A DNA stretch of 64,000 bases, taken from assembly GCF_040438925.1 (NCBI RefSeq), contig NZ_CP159258.1, forward strand, positions 2,432,001 through 2,496,000, given 5' to 3'. The position numbers were made by a program, and so were the translations under genes. Source of the stretch: Pseudomonas sp. MYb327 (lineage in GTDB: Bacteria; Pseudomonadota; Gammaproteobacteria; Pseudomonadales; Pseudomonadaceae). Below the pieces are notes generated by a model, which was not told the DNA's origin, made no database searches, and saw nothing but the letters and a program-made list of their open reading frames with translations. The first letter of the stretch is position 1; each line of letters starts with the position of its first letter. Of the stretch, positions 36,011 through 45,107 are shown one piece after another.

Positions 36011-36616
36011 ATGAGTACGTTGTATTCCCGTCGCACGGTCCTGCAAGGCATGAGCCTGCTGAGCCTTGGCCTGCTCGCCGGCTGCGATGACAGCAGCAAG
36101 CTGTCGTTCAAGTACGGCAAGGACCTGAGCGACAAGATCATGGGGCGTAACTTCAAGCTCAAGGACGCCGAAGGCGAAACCCGGATGCTCGGCAGCTACC
36201 GTGGCCTCATGCCCATGATCTTCTTCGGTTTCACCCAATGCCCGGCGGTCTGCCCGACGACCCTGGCCCGCGCCGCCCAGGCCAAGAAGCTGATGGGCCG
36301 CGACGGTGAGCGCCTGCAAGTGATCTTCATCACCCTGGACCCCGAGCGCGACACCCCGCAAATGCTCGACAAATACGTCAAGGCCTTCGATCCGAGTTTC
36401 GAAGCGCTGTCCGGCACGCTGGAAGAAACCGCCGCCACCGCCAAGGAGTTCGGCGTGTTCTATGAAAAGGTGCCGAGCGGCGATACCTACACCCTCTCCC
36501 ACACCGCGACCAGCTACGTCTTCGATTCCAGGGGCAACTTGCGCCTGGGGCTGTCCGCGTCCCTTACCGCTCAAGAGTGCGCAGAAGACCTGCTCACCGT
36601 CATGGAGGTCTGCTGA
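36011..36616 (+). CDS. SCO1/SenC-family copper chaperone lipoprotein
   Basis: A 201-residue thioredoxin-fold protein. A signal sequence ends in the lipobox L-L-A-G-C, and the copper ligands C-P-A-V-C-P (C-x-x-x-C) and the distal His in T-L-S-H-T-A-T-S are present. SCO proteins deliver copper to the CuA centre of cytochrome oxidase in the periplasm. The ATG at 36011 is chosen, though in-frame ATGs lie upstream at 35999 and 35918. Its stop overlaps the next start (TGATG), and both gene products handle copper. Confidence 0.88.
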   Translation: MSTLYSRRTVLQGMSLLSLGLLAGCDDSSKLSFKYGKDLSDKIMGRNFKLKDAEGETRMLGSYRGLMPMIFFGFTQCPAVCPTTLARAAQAKKLMGRDGERLQVIFITLDPERDTPQMLDKYVKAFDPSFEALSGTLEETAATAKEFGVFYEKVPSGDTYTLSHTATSYVFDSRGNLRLGLSASLTAQECAEDLLTVMEVC

Positions 36617-37104
36617 TGACTTCGTTTTGCGCAAAGCGTATTAAACAAGTGGCCCTGGGCCTTTCCCTGATCGGCATGGCCTGGCAGGTGTCCGCGCAAA
36701 CTCAGGTGAATGACGCCTGGGTGCGTTCCACCGTGGCGGGCCAGCCGTCGACCGGCGCTTTCATGACCCTGCAAGCGGACACCGACAGCAAACTGCTGAG
36801 CGTGCAGTCGCCGGTTGCGAAGACCGTGCAAATTCATCAGATGAGCATGAAAGACGATGTAATGCGCATGGGTCAGGTCGAATCCGTCGCGCTGCCGGCC
36901 GGCAAACCGGTGAGCTTCGATCCCAACGGCTACCACATTATGCTGATGGACCTGACCGCTCAGGTTCAGGAAGGCAGTAAAGTGCCTCTCACCCTGACCG
37001 TCGAAAACGCCAAGGGCGAGAAAGAAACGATCAAGGTCGACGCCGAAGCTCGCGCGCTCGGTACGATGGACCACGGCAACATGGATCACAGCAAGATGCA
37101 TTGA
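36616..37104 (+). CDS. Periplasmic copper chaperone PCu(A)C
   Basis: A 162-residue protein with a signal peptide (about 1-29, ending V-S-A-Q) and the DUF461/PCuAC domain. The copper motif is visible as H-Q-M-S-M with a later Met, and H-I-M-L-M. An additional Met/His tail, [12 protein letters not shown], should bind further copper. These proteins give Cu(I) to cytochrome oxidase together with SCO. The start overlaps the SCO stop and follows GGAGG. Confidence 0.9.
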   Translation: MTSFCAKRIKQVALGLSLIGMAWQVSAQTQVNDAWVRSTVAGQPSTGAFMTLQADTDSKLLSVQSPVAKTVQIHQMSMKDDVMRMGQVESVALPAGKPVSFDPNGYHIMLMDLTAQVQEGSKVPLTLTVENAKGEKETIKVDAEARALGTMDHGNMDHSKMH

Positions 37105-37154
37105 AGGCCCGACGGCCTCGGTTCACGGGGCCGTTCACTGATGGGAGGTGCGTA

Positions 37155-37661
37155 ATGACGACGAACACCGAAACCGCGATCCTGGCCGGTGGCTGCTTCT
37201 GGGGTATGCAGGATCTGATCAGGCGCAAGCCCGGCGTGATTTCCACGCGGGTCGGCTACTCAGGTGGCGATGTACCCAACGCGACTTACCGCAACCATGG
37301 CAGCCATGCCGAAGCGATCGAGATTGTCTTCGATCCGCAAAAAATCAGCTATCGGCAGATCCTCGAGTTTTTCTTCCAGATTCACGACCCGACCACGCCA
37401 AATCGCCAGGGCAATGACTTGGGAGAGAGTTACCGTTCGGCGCTTTTTTACCTCAGCGAAGAACAGAAACGCGTCGCCGAAGACACCGTGGCCGACGTTG
37501 AAGCCTCCGGCCTCTGGCCCGGCAAGGTCGTCACTGAAATCGAGCCTGCCGGTCCGTTCTGGGAAGCCGAGCCTGAACATCAGGACTACCTGGAACGCAT
37601 TCCCAACGGCTACACCTGCCACTTCATCAGGCCAGACTGGACGCTGCCGAAGCGCAGCTGA
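37155..37661 (+). CDS. msrA: Peptide methionine-(S)-S-oxide reductase
   Basis: A 168-residue MsrA with the catalytic motif A-G-G-C-F-W-G at residues 11-17, followed by R-V-G-Y-S-G-G and the family motif [12 protein letters not shown]. It reduces methionine sulfoxide in proteins. It has no signal peptide, so it is cytoplasmic. The ATG at 37155 follows GGAGG; the gene lies 50 bases after the Met-rich copper chaperone and is likely co-transcribed with it. Confidence 0.92.
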   Translation: MTTNTETAILAGGCFWGMQDLIRRKPGVISTRVGYSGGDVPNATYRNHGSHAEAIEIVFDPQKISYRQILEFFFQIHDPTTPNRQGNDLGESYRSALFYLSEEQKRVAEDTVADVEASGLWPGKVVTEIEPAGPFWEAEPEHQDYLERIPNGYTCHFIRPDWTLPKRS

Positions 37662-37679
37662 ATCCTTCACAACGCGCCC

Positions 37680-37764
37680 TGTAGGAGCTGCCGCAGGCTG
37701 CGATTTTTTGATCTTGCCCTTGTAAAGCCAAATCAAAAGATCGCAGCCTTCGGCAGCTCCTACA
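37680..37764. repeat. Long inverted REP pair after msrA
   Basis: TGTAGGAGCTGCCG-AGGCTGCGA at 37680-37702 is matched by its inverse at 37741-37764. This is the 'GGAGCTGCCG/CGGCAGCTCC' repeat of fluorescent pseudomonads, and it ends transcripts between convergent genes. Confidence 0.75.
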
Positions 37765-37796
37765 CGACGGCTGTCGCCCTCTTCAGGGGTTGTTGT

Positions 37797-38267
37797 TCAC
37801 ACGTCGACCGGATCGTATTCGTTCACGTTGGCTACCTGCGCATGCATGCGCCCCAACAACTCAATCAGCGTATCCACTTCCGCGGCCGAGAGCCCGCTGA
37901 GCAGCCGCCGCTCTCGCTCCAGCGCAACCTTCAGCACCCGTTCATGTAACGCTTTCCCGCTGTCAGTCAGGCTGACGGTGTAGCGCCGCGCATCCTTTGG
38001 ATCGACCTGGCTGCAAATGTGCCCCGCCACCTCCAACGATTGCAGTGAACGGCTGACGGCGCTCTTGTCGAGTCCAATCGTCTGGCAGATTCGATTGGCG
38101 GTGATGTCACTTTCCACGGCGAGCATCGAGAGCATTCGCCACTCGACCACACCGATGCCGAAATGCTTGCGATAGCACTGCGATGCCCCTGCCGAGAGTT
38201 TGTTGGACAGGAAGTTCAGCAGCGCCGGGACATAGCGAGTGAGGTTCAGTTGGGATTCTGCGGACAT
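37797..38267 (-). CDS. MarR-family transcriptional regulator
   Basis: A 156-residue winged-helix protein. The recognition region I-C-Q-T-I-G-L-D-K-S-A-V-S-R-S-L-Q-S-L lies about residues 60-80 and the wing D-P-K-D-A-R-R-Y-T-V about 91-100. The ATG at 38267 (MSAESQLNLTRYV) is preferred to 38318. It diverges from the Rieske reductase/oxygenase pair and probably controls it, as MarR regulators often respond to aromatic substrates of the neighbouring pathway. Ligand unknown. Confidence 0.85.
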   Translation of the reverse strand: MSAESQLNLTRYVPALLNFLSNKLSAGASQCYRKHFGIGVVEWRMLSMLAVESDITANRICQTIGLDKSAVSRSLQSLEVAGHICSQVDPKDARRYTVSLTDSGKALHERVLKVALERERRLLSGLSAAEVDTLIELLGRMHAQVANVNEYDPVDV

Positions 38268-38302
38268 GGAGCGAGCACCTTGGATCGGCGGATCTTGGAA
38301 TA

Positions 38303-38322
38303 TTGGTTGACACCGCAACTAA
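38303..38322. promoter_or_regulatory. Candidate MarR operator
   Basis: TTGGTTG and CAACTAA flank ACACCG, forming an imperfect 7-base dyad 36 bases before the MarR gene and about 210 before the reductase gene. Length and symmetry suit a MarR dimer. Inferred. Confidence 0.4.
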
Positions 38323-38531
38323 ATAATCGGAGGATTTCTCCACCGAACGTCACGGGTGATGACCTGCATGATAGGTCGTCGCCCTACCACATAAAAACAA
38401 TTATCAGGTCTTGGTCATGAACCCTTTCAATTCGATCGCCCTCCACGCACAAGCGCCCGGCTGACCCCTCCCCAGCCAAAGCGCTAATCCATGTTTTTTT
38501 CAGCAGCCACTTCAGTGTGGAGGGACAAGTC

Positions 38532-39485
38532 ATGCTTCAAGTCAACGTCACCCGCAAAGCAGACGAAGCCGAAGGCATCTGCAGTTTCGAGTTATGTGCC
38601 GTAGATGGCAGTGCGCTGCCGGCGTTCGAGGCCGGTGCCCACATCGACATTCACATCGCCGAGGGCCTCACTCGGCAGTACTCCTTGTGCAACGACCCCA
38701 GTGAGCGCCATCGCTACCTGATCAGCGTGCTAAACGACCCCAATTCCCGTGGCGGCTCCAGAGCCATGCACGAACAGGTACGGTCAGGGCAAACACTCAC
38801 TATCAGCACTCCGCGCAATCTCTTTCCGCTTGATCGCTCAGCCAGCCGACACCTGCTGTTTGGCGGTGGTATCGGGATCACCCCCATGTTGGCCATGGCC
38901 TATGAGCTATCGCACCAAGGGGCCGACTTCGAGTTGCATTACTGCTTTCGATCAAACGAGCGCGCGGCGTTCGTGGCGATGCTTGCGCAAACGCCTTTCG
39001 CCGGGCGCATCAAGCTTCATGACGATAGCGGCCCCCTGACCCAGAAGCTCGATGCGCCCGCTTTGCTCTCGACCCCAGACGCTGGCACCCATCTTTATGT
39101 ATGTGGCCCGGCCGGTTTCATGAACCACATCCTCGATGCTGCGCAGAACGCGGGCTGGTCACAGGATCGCGTCCATAAAGAGTTCTTCGCTGCTGAGCCT
39201 GTCGATCAAAGCGCCAATACTGCCTTCGAAGTCGAACTGGCAAGCAGTGGCCGGGTTTTTCAGATTCCTGCCGAACGCACAGTGTTCGAAGTACTGGACG
39301 AGGCCGGCATAGAGATCGAGTCATCTTGCGAGCAAGGCGTCTGCGGCACCTGTGTAACTCGAGTCCTCAGGGGCATTCCAGACCACCGGGACCAGTTTCT
39401 GACAGCGGCCGAACAAGGCGCAAACGACCGCTTCACTCCCTGCTGTTCTCGCGCCAAATCATCACGCCTGGTTCTTGATCTCTGA
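38532..39485 (+). CDS. Oxygenase reductase, PDR/VanB type
   Basis: A 317-residue class IA reductase. An FMN domain (R-Q-Y-S-L-C-N-D-P near 47-55), an NADH domain ([12 protein letters not shown], about 113-124) and a C-terminal plant-type [2Fe-2S] domain with C-E-Q-G-V-C-G-T-C and a later Cys are present in that order. It passes electrons from NADH to the Rieske oxygenase of the next gene, 31 bases downstream. Compared with vanAB the gene order is reversed. GGAGGGA precedes the ATG at 38532. Confidence 0.88.
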   Translation: MLQVNVTRKADEAEGICSFELCAVDGSALPAFEAGAHIDIHIAEGLTRQYSLCNDPSERHRYLISVLNDPNSRGGSRAMHEQVRSGQTLTISTPRNLFPLDRSASRHLLFGGGIGITPMLAMAYELSHQGADFELHYCFRSNERAAFVAMLAQTPFAGRIKLHDDSGPLTQKLDAPALLSTPDAGTHLYVCGPAGFMNHILDAAQNAGWSQDRVHKEFFAAEPVDQSANTAFEVELASSGRVFQIPAERTVFEVLDEAGIEIESSCEQGVCGTCVTRVLRGIPDHRDQFLTAAEQGANDRFTPCCSRAKSSRLVLDL

Positions 39486-39489
39486 ATCG

Positions 39490-39497
39490 AACAACAA
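39490..39497 (+). promoter_or_regulatory. Crc/Hfq-type CA motif before the oxygenase
   Basis: AACAACAA lies between the reductase stop and the GGAG ribosome-binding site of the oxygenase gene, the usual place for Hfq/Crc catabolite repression of aromatic pathways in pseudomonads. Motif match only. Confidence 0.5.
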
Positions 39498-39516
39498 AAT
39501 AAACCTGGAGAACACC

Positions 39517-40584
39517 ATGAACATGCAAACGCTTGCCGAAGAAATCCCAGCGCCAGCCTTGCCTGACTTTCCCCTGAACCAGTGGTACGTCGCTGCGCTG
39601 GGTTGGGAGTTGAAGGACAAACCCGTGGGCCGGACCCTCCTCAACAAGCCTGTCGTGCTGTTTCGCAAAGCCGACGGCGAGGTCGCCGCGCTGGAAGACC
39701 GCTGCTGCCATCGGGCATTGCCGCTGTCGAACGGCACGCTCGAAGCAACGGGCATTCGCTGCGGATACCATGGCCTGCTGTTCGATGAGCGCGGGAAATG
39801 CGTCGAAATCCCTGGCCAGGAAAAAATCCCGAGCAAGGCCAAAGTACCCGCGTATCACGTGCGTGAGCAGGATCAGATCGTCTGGATCTGGTTTGGCAGC
39901 GAGGCTCAATCCGAGCCGGCCTGCGAGCCGCCGACCTACGCTGTTCACAGCGGCGGCAAGTACTTGTTCGACGGCAGCGTGTACCACTACAACGCGCCTT
40001 ATCAACTGATTCACGACAACCTGATGGATCTGAGCCATCTGGGTTATGTCCACTTGCGTACCATCGGCGGCAACGCCAGCATCCACATGAATGCCCGGAT
40101 GAGTGTGGAAAGTGAAGACAACGTGGTACGGGTCGTGCGCCACATGCCGGACTCTGTGCCACCACCCACCTACACCGCCGCCTACCCCTTCAAAGGCACC
40201 GTTGACCGTTGGCAGGAAATCGAATTTCACGTCAGTCATCTGCGCATCTGGACCGGCGCGGTAGATGCCGGCACCGACGACCTGGACGACCCCGATCGCG
40301 GTGGCTTCCACATGCGCGGATTCCACGGGGTAACGCCAGAGACTGCAACCACCAGTCACTACTTCTGGACCATTGCCACCAACCCTGCAAGCGACCCCGA
40401 AGCCATCAAGGCCAAGGTGGTTGAGCAAACGATATTGACCTTCGATGAAGACAAGGAAGTTATCGAAGCCCAGTACCAGAACATGTGCCGGTTCGGCGCA
40501 CGCCCGATGATCGACATACACGTTGATGTGGGTGCCAATCGCGCCCGCCGAATCATCGAGCAACTGCGCCAATCCAACTCTTGA
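39517..40584 (+). CDS. Rieske non-heme iron oxygenase, VanA-like O-demethylase family
   Basis: A 355-residue oxygenase. The Rieske centre is C63-x-H65 ... C82-x-x-H85. The mononuclear iron motif is in D-N-L-M-D-L-S-H-L-G-Y-V-H (about 168-180), as in the vanillate/dicamba O-demethylase group, which uses single-component oxygenase trimers. It probably removes a methyl group from, or hydroxylates, a substituted aromatic acid, powered by the upstream reductase. The exact substrate cannot be told. GGAG precedes the ATG at 39517. Confidence 0.85.
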   Translation: MNMQTLAEEIPAPALPDFPLNQWYVAALGWELKDKPVGRTLLNKPVVLFRKADGEVAALEDRCCHRALPLSNGTLEATGIRCGYHGLLFDERGKCVEIPGQEKIPSKAKVPAYHVREQDQIVWIWFGSEAQSEPACEPPTYAVHSGGKYLFDGSVYHYNAPYQLIHDNLMDLSHLGYVHLRTIGGNASIHMNARMSVESEDNVVRVVRHMPDSVPPPTYTAAYPFKGTVDRWQEIEFHVSHLRIWTGAVDAGTDDLDDPDRGGFHMRGFHGVTPETATTSHYFWTIATNPASDPEAIKAKVVEQTILTFDEDKEVIEAQYQNMCRFGARPMIDIHVDVGANRARRIIEQLRQSNS

Positions 40585-40591
40585 ATGCACA

Positions 40592-40622
40592 GCGCACGCA
40601 CACTGGTTGAGTGTGCGTGCGC
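40592..40622. terminator. Perfect 13-bp hairpin between convergent genes
   Basis: GCGCACGCACACT (40592-40604) and its exact complement (40610-40622) flank GGTTG. It separates the oxygenase and sulfatase genes and probably ends both transcripts, although T runs are lacking. Confidence 0.65.
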
Positions 40623-40639
40623 TTCAAACCGAACCGGGC

Positions 40640-42283
40640 TTAACGCGTGGGAAACACCACACCCACCTGCTCTGCGTACTTCATCCAGGCTGCTTTAAGC
40701 CGCTGTACCGTCTCCGGTTGGGAGGCTGCCAGATCCGTGGTTTCGCCACGGTCGTTCGCCACATCGAACAACTGCCATTGCAGCGGCTGCGCGTTATCGC
40801 CAAAACCTGCCTGGGGTCGCATGCCCAGTAGCTTGAGGTTGCCTTCGCGATAATAAGCATTGCCGAACAGCTCGCCAGCCAGGCTGTCAGTGCTGTGCGG
40901 GCTGCCTTTTCCGGCGAGCATTGGCAGCATCGATTGACCGGTGATCGGATGTTTACCGGTATCGGTTGGCAATGCGACACCCGCCACTTCCAGAAAGGTC
41001 GGTGCCAGGTCATCCACCCGTGCAATGCCGCGTTCAACGCCCTGACGGCGCAATGCCTTGGGCATCTGGACAATTGCAGGCACGCTGATCCCGCCTTCTG
41101 CGGTGGTGCCTTTGAACAGGTGGAACGGTGCCGCGCTGACTTCAGCCCAGCGCAAGCCATAGTCGATCTGCGAACCCTTTTGTCCGAGGTTGGCAAAGCT
41201 ATTGTCGGTGTGCGCGCCCGGCGGATAGAACTGGGTGTGGTTTTCTCCCGCCGCACCGTTATCCGACATGAACACGATCAACGTGTTGTCGTACTGTCCA
41301 CTTTGACGCAGGTAATTGATCAAGCGGCCAATGTTATGGTCGAGGTTATCGACCATGGCGGCGTAGATTTCCATCTTCCGCGCCTCGACACTTTTCTGCT
41401 CGAGGCTCAATTGCTCCCAGCCCGGCAACTTGGGATTCACCGGTAGAGGCTTCGCAGGCTGGGCGTCGCTCGCCATGAGACCAAGGCTTTTCATCCGTTC
41501 GATCCGCGCCAGCCGCACGCTGTCATAGCCCTGATCGAACCGTCCTTTGTACTTGTTCAAATACGCTTTGGGCGCCTGCAGCGGCCAGTGCGGCGAGGTG
41601 AACGCCGCGTAGGCGAAAAACGGCTTGCCGTCCTTTTTGCTGTTTTGCAGGTAGCTGATCAACTTGTCGGTATAGAAATCCGAGGAATAGAAATCCTCCG
41701 GCAACTCCACCGCTTTGCCGTTTTCGCGGTAGTGCACTTGCTCGATTTTTGCCGGGTCGACACTAGAGGGTTTGAAGTGCGATGCCCCGCCCTCCAGTAA
41801 GGTGAAAGACTGCTCGAAGCCGCGCTGATCCGGGCCTTGATCCGCCTCAAGGCCCAGGTGCCATTTACCGACCATGAGGGTGCTGTAGCCACCCTGTTTC
41901 AACAGTTCGGCAATCGAGTAGGAACGCTGGTTCAAATACCCCTCGTAACCCGGTTTGCCCTGTTGAAACGGTTGCAAGGCTTCAGCCATGGTGCCGAGTC
42001 CGGCGAGGTGGTTGTCGGTGCCGGACATCAGCATCGAACGCGTGATCGAACAGGTCGGCGCGGCGTACATATTGGTGAACTGCAAACCCTCCTTGGCCAG
42101 TTGATCCAGGGTTGGCGTACTGATATCGCCGCCATAGCTGCCAAGGTCCGAATAACCCAGGTCATCGGCCACGATCAACAGGATATTGGGCTGTGCCGAG
42201 TCAGCGCTGGCCGCCATGGCCAAGGGGCTGCCCATGGCCAGCAGGGTCGCGAGTAACGTTTGAGGCAGACGCAAAAGAGGCAT
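40640..42283 (-). CDS. Exported arylsulfatase-family protein with atypical motif
   Basis: A 547-residue sulfatase. The signal peptide (about 1-25) directs it to the periplasm. The metal site N-I-L-L-I-V-A-D-D-L-G-Y-S-D and the V-G-K-W-H-L-G motif are intact. The modification motif reads C78-S-I-T-R instead of C-x-P/A-x-R, so the residue at position three is Ile. The following S-M-L-M-S-G-T-D-N-H resembles Pseudomonas AtsA-type enzymes. It closes the long catabolic run, 54 bases after the cyclase gene, and could release sulfate from aryl sulfates. Confidence 0.85.
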   Translation of the reverse strand: MPLLRLPQTLLATLLAMGSPLAMAASADSAQPNILLIVADDLGYSDLGSYGGDISTPTLDQLAKEGLQFTNMYAAPTCSITRSMLMSGTDNHLAGLGTMAEALQPFQQGKPGYEGYLNQRSYSIAELLKQGGYSTLMVGKWHLGLEADQGPDQRGFEQSFTLLEGGASHFKPSSVDPAKIEQVHYRENGKAVELPEDFYSSDFYTDKLISYLQNSKKDGKPFFAYAAFTSPHWPLQAPKAYLNKYKGRFDQGYDSVRLARIERMKSLGLMASDAQPAKPLPVNPKLPGWEQLSLEQKSVEARKMEIYAAMVDNLDHNIGRLINYLRQSGQYDNTLIVFMSDNGAAGENHTQFYPPGAHTDNSFANLGQKGSQIDYGLRWAEVSAAPFHLFKGTTAEGGISVPAIVQMPKALRRQGVERGIARVDDLAPTFLEVAGVALPTDTGKHPITGQSMLPMLAGKGSPHSTDSLAGELFGNAYYREGNLKLLGMRPQAGFGDNAQPLQWQLFDVANDRGETTDLAASQPETVQRLKAAWMKYAEQVGVVFPTR

Positions 42284-42337
42284 GTGTTCTCTCTTATTGT
42301 GTTTAATCGAAGACTGTTTTTGGCTGTCCCGCGCGGC

Positions 42338-43132
42338 TTACTCTTCGAATATCGCCACCGCGCGAACAAACCCCGCCGATGCGTGCTTGATCTTATAGGG
42401 AAAACACGACACCACGAATCCACTGGCCGGCAACGACTCCAGGTTGGCGAGTTTTTCCATTTGCCCATAACCGATCTCGCGTCCGGCCTTGTGCCCCTCC
42501 CAAATGATCGAGGCATCACCGTCGGCGGCAAATCGTTCGCGAGTGTATTTGAAGGGTGCGTCCCAACTCCAGGCATCGGTGCCGACAACCCGCACGCCTC
42601 GCTCCAGCAGATACATCGTGGCTTCACGACCGATGCCGACACCAGCATCCAGATATCCCGGTTGCCCGAACAACGCGCCGGCACGGGTGTTGATCAGCAC
42701 GATGTCCAGCGGCTGCAATTCATGGCCGATGCGCGCCAGCTCGGCTTCGATCTCGTCGGCGGTTACCACATGACCGTCCGCCATGTGCCGAAAATCCAGC
42801 TTCACCCCCGGTTGCAGGCACCAGTCCAGCGGTAACTCATCGATGCCAAACGCCGGCTGACCGCCGTCGGTGGTCGAGGCGTAATGCCAGGGCGCATCCA
42901 TGTGCGTTCCGCTGTGGGTGGTGATCTGCAGTCGCTCGGCCGCCCAGGATTCGTTGCCTGGCATTTGCTCCAGTTGCAGTCCCGGAAACATCGCGGCCAT
43001 TTCCGGCCAGCCTTGCTGGTGATCCATGTAGTCGATCTTCGGCAGCAACGGCGGCGGATCGGTGTAGGGGTTGTTGTCGAGCGTGACCGAGAGGTCCACG
43101 AGACGACGTTTAGGCTTGGTGGGCAGTGACAT
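42338..43132 (-). CDS. Cyclase-family metal-dependent hydrolase (kynurenine formamidase-like)
   Basis: A 264-residue protein with the family motif H-S-G-T-H-M-D-A-P-W-H (about residues 67-77), whose His and Asp residues bind the metal. The family includes KynB-type formamidases and enzymes that act on lactones or amides. It starts at the ATG at 43132 behind GGAGAG and overlaps the end of the preceding SDR gene, so it is in the same operon. Substrate unknown; a role in opening a ring or ester product of the pathway is plausible. Confidence 0.83.
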   Translation of the reverse strand: MSLPTKPKRRLVDLSVTLDNNPYTDPPPLLPKIDYMDHQQGWPEMAAMFPGLQLEQMPGNESWAAERLQITTHSGTHMDAPWHYASTTDGGQPAFGIDELPLDWCLQPGVKLDFRHMADGHVVTADEIEAELARIGHELQPLDIVLINTRAGALFGQPGYLDAGVGIGREATMYLLERGVRVVGTDAWSWDAPFKYTRERFAADGDASIIWEGHKAGREIGYGQMEKLANLESLPASGFVVSCFPYKIKHASAGFVRAVAIFEE

Positions 43133-44114
43133 GAAAGGTCTCTCCGGTCGGCGACACGTGTCGAGGGGCTGCGGGGTTGAGGGAATTGCGGACCAACGCG
43201 GCAGCGTTGCGGTCATGGTTGAAACCGACGGCGCGGGCCTGCGGGGTTTTAAGCGGTGGCAACTGTCCGAACAATGCTTCCAGCCCTGCGTCGGGGGCAT
43301 AACTGATCAGCGTGCGGCGGTCCTGCCCATAGCGTTCGGCCAATGCGTCGACCACCTGGGCGATGGACAAATGCAACACCGGCAGCTGCCACACCCGTTG
43401 AACGCCCATCGAGGCACCATCCAACTCAGCAGCGTGGATCAGGTTGTTCACACAGCAGCGCGCCGACATCCACCAGGCTGTCGCCTCTGGCGAAACCGGG
43501 CATTGATACGGTTCACCTTCGGCAAAAGCGCGCATCAGGTCGCTCATGAACGCCGAGCGCAAGCCATTGGGCTCACGGGGCCGGGCGACGATGCCCGGCA
43601 GACGCAACGCACGACCATCCACATCGCCGCGCCGGGCCAGGTCACTCACTGCGCTTTCGACCATGGCCTTGTGCGTGCCATAGGACAATTCGGGGCGCAG
43701 CTCCGCAGCCTCGTTCATTCGTTCCGGCAGATGACCGCCGTACACCGCAACACTGCTGGCGTAGACCAGAACGGGAGGCTGCTGCCTGTTGCGCAATTGG
43801 TTGAGCAGTTCAAGGCTGGCCAGCAGGTTGACCTGATAGCCGAGTTCGTACTGTTCTTCAGCCGCGCCACCGGGGATGCTGACCAAATGGAACACCACGT
43901 CGATGCCGTCGGCCAACACCCGGCGCATCAACGCCGGATCGGTCACGCTGCCGAAATGCCGGCGTAGTCGAGCGTCATCCGGCAAGCCCTGCAAGTCCCT
44001 GTCCAGTACCAGTAACGAGCCAATAGCCCGGCCCCGTAAGCTGCCCCGCGCCAGCAGGCAACGCACCAGCTCTCGACCGACAAAACCATTGGCACCGGTA
44101 ATCAACACACGCAT
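43110..44114 (-). CDS. NAD-dependent epimerase/dehydratase (extended SDR, DenD-like)
   Basis: A 334-residue extended short-chain dehydrogenase. The NAD motif T-G-A-N-G-F-V-G is at residues 6-13, a Ser in Y-A-S-S-V-A-V-Y is near 121, and the catalytic Tyr and Lys are in S-Y-G-T-H-K (about 146-151). The closest recognised type is D-erythronate dehydrogenase, but the substrate is not decidable. It lies ten bases after the FAH-family gene and overlaps the cyclase gene by 23 bases. Confidence 0.83.
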   Translation of the reverse strand: MRVLITGANGFVGRELVRCLLARGSLRGRAIGSLLVLDRDLQGLPDDARLRRHFGSVTDPALMRRVLADGIDVVFHLVSIPGGAAEEQYELGYQVNLLASLELLNQLRNRQQPPVLVYASSVAVYGGHLPERMNEAAELRPELSYGTHKAMVESAVSDLARRGDVDGRALRLPGIVARPREPNGLRSAFMSDLMRAFAEGEPYQCPVSPEATAWWMSARCCVNNLIHAAELDGASMGVQRVWQLPVLHLSIAQVVDALAERYGQDRRTLISYAPDAGLEALFGQLPPLKTPQARAVGFNHDRNAAALVRNSLNPAAPRHVSPTGETFHVTAHQA

Positions 44115-44123
44115 AGGGCGCCC

Positions 44124-45107
44124 TCAGCCTTGAGCTTGAACGACACGTTGATCGATCGCGCCGAACAACGACTGGCCGTCGCTATCCAGAACATCCATGT
44201 GCACGCGGTCACCAAAACGCATGAAGCCGGTTTGCGCAGCACCGTGCTCGATCATTTCGATGGCGCGACGCTCGGCAATGCAGGCAGAACCGGCGCTGCG
44301 CTCGGCATTCGACACCGTACCGGAGCCGATCAGCGTGCCTGCACCCAAACGGCGAGTCAGCGCGGCATGCGCGATCAACTGGCCGAAACCGAAGTTCATC
44401 TGCCCGCCGTGCGGGTGCCCAAACCATTGGCCATTCCAGTGCACCTGCAAAGGCAGATGCACACGCCCGTCGCGCCAAGCATTGCCCAACTCGTCCGGGG
44501 TGATGGCCAGCGGCGCGAAGCTGGATGAGGGCTTGGCCTGCAAGAATCCAAAACCGGTGCGCATTTCCCGTGGCGCCAGGGCGCGCAAACTGACGTCGTT
44601 GATTTGCAGGATCAACTTGACGTGTTGCAGCGCCTTTTGCGCGTCGCACCCGATCGGCACGTCATCCACCAGCACCACGAACTCGCCTTCAAAGTCGATG
44701 CCCTGGCTTTCGCTCGGCAGCGCAATGTCGTCGCGCGGGCCAATGAAGTCGTCACCGGCGCCCTGATACATCAGCGGTGTGTGTTCGACCCCGTCGATGG
44801 GATCAAGGTTGAACGCCTTCTGCATCAGCGCACCGTGGCTGAGGAAGGCCGAGCCGTCACACCACTGATAGGCACGCGGCAACGGCGCCATGGCCTGGCT
44901 GGGGTCGAAGGCAAAGGCGTGCGTCGCATCGCCCGCGTTTAACCGAGTCGACAACGCCTGCAAGCGCGGTTCGGCACTGCTCCAGTTTTCTATGGCCTGC
45001 TGCAAGGTCAGCGCCACGGAACTGGCATCCAGAGCCCACGCGAGATCCCGCGAAACCACCACAAGTTGACCATCACGACTGCCGTTTTTCAGGGTGGCGA
45101 GTTTCAT
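44124..45107 (-). CDS. Fumarylacetoacetate hydrolase (FAH) family protein
   Basis: A 327-residue FAH-type protein. The metal-binding acidic residues are visible in D-F-E-G-E-F-V-V-L-V-D-D (about 140-151), and the motifs F-L-Q-A-K-P and G-S-G-T-V-S-N are present. The family hydrolyses C-C bonds of beta-diketo acids, as in the last steps of aromatic ring-fission pathways. Its ATG overlaps the stop of the preceding cupin gene by four bases. Specific substrate unknown. Confidence 0.88.
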   Translation of the reverse strand: MKLATLKNGSRDGQLVVVSRDLAWALDASSVALTLQQAIENWSSAEPRLQALSTRLNAGDATHAFAFDPSQAMAPLPRAYQWCDGSAFLSHGALMQKAFNLDPIDGVEHTPLMYQGAGDDFIGPRDDIALPSESQGIDFEGEFVVLVDDVPIGCDAQKALQHVKLILQINDVSLRALAPREMRTGFGFLQAKPSSSFAPLAITPDELGNAWRDGRVHLPLQVHWNGQWFGHPHGGQMNFGFGQLIAHAALTRRLGAGTLIGSGTVSNAERSAGSACIAERRAIEMIEHGAAQTGFMRFGDRVHMDVLDSDGQSLFGAIDQRVVQAQG

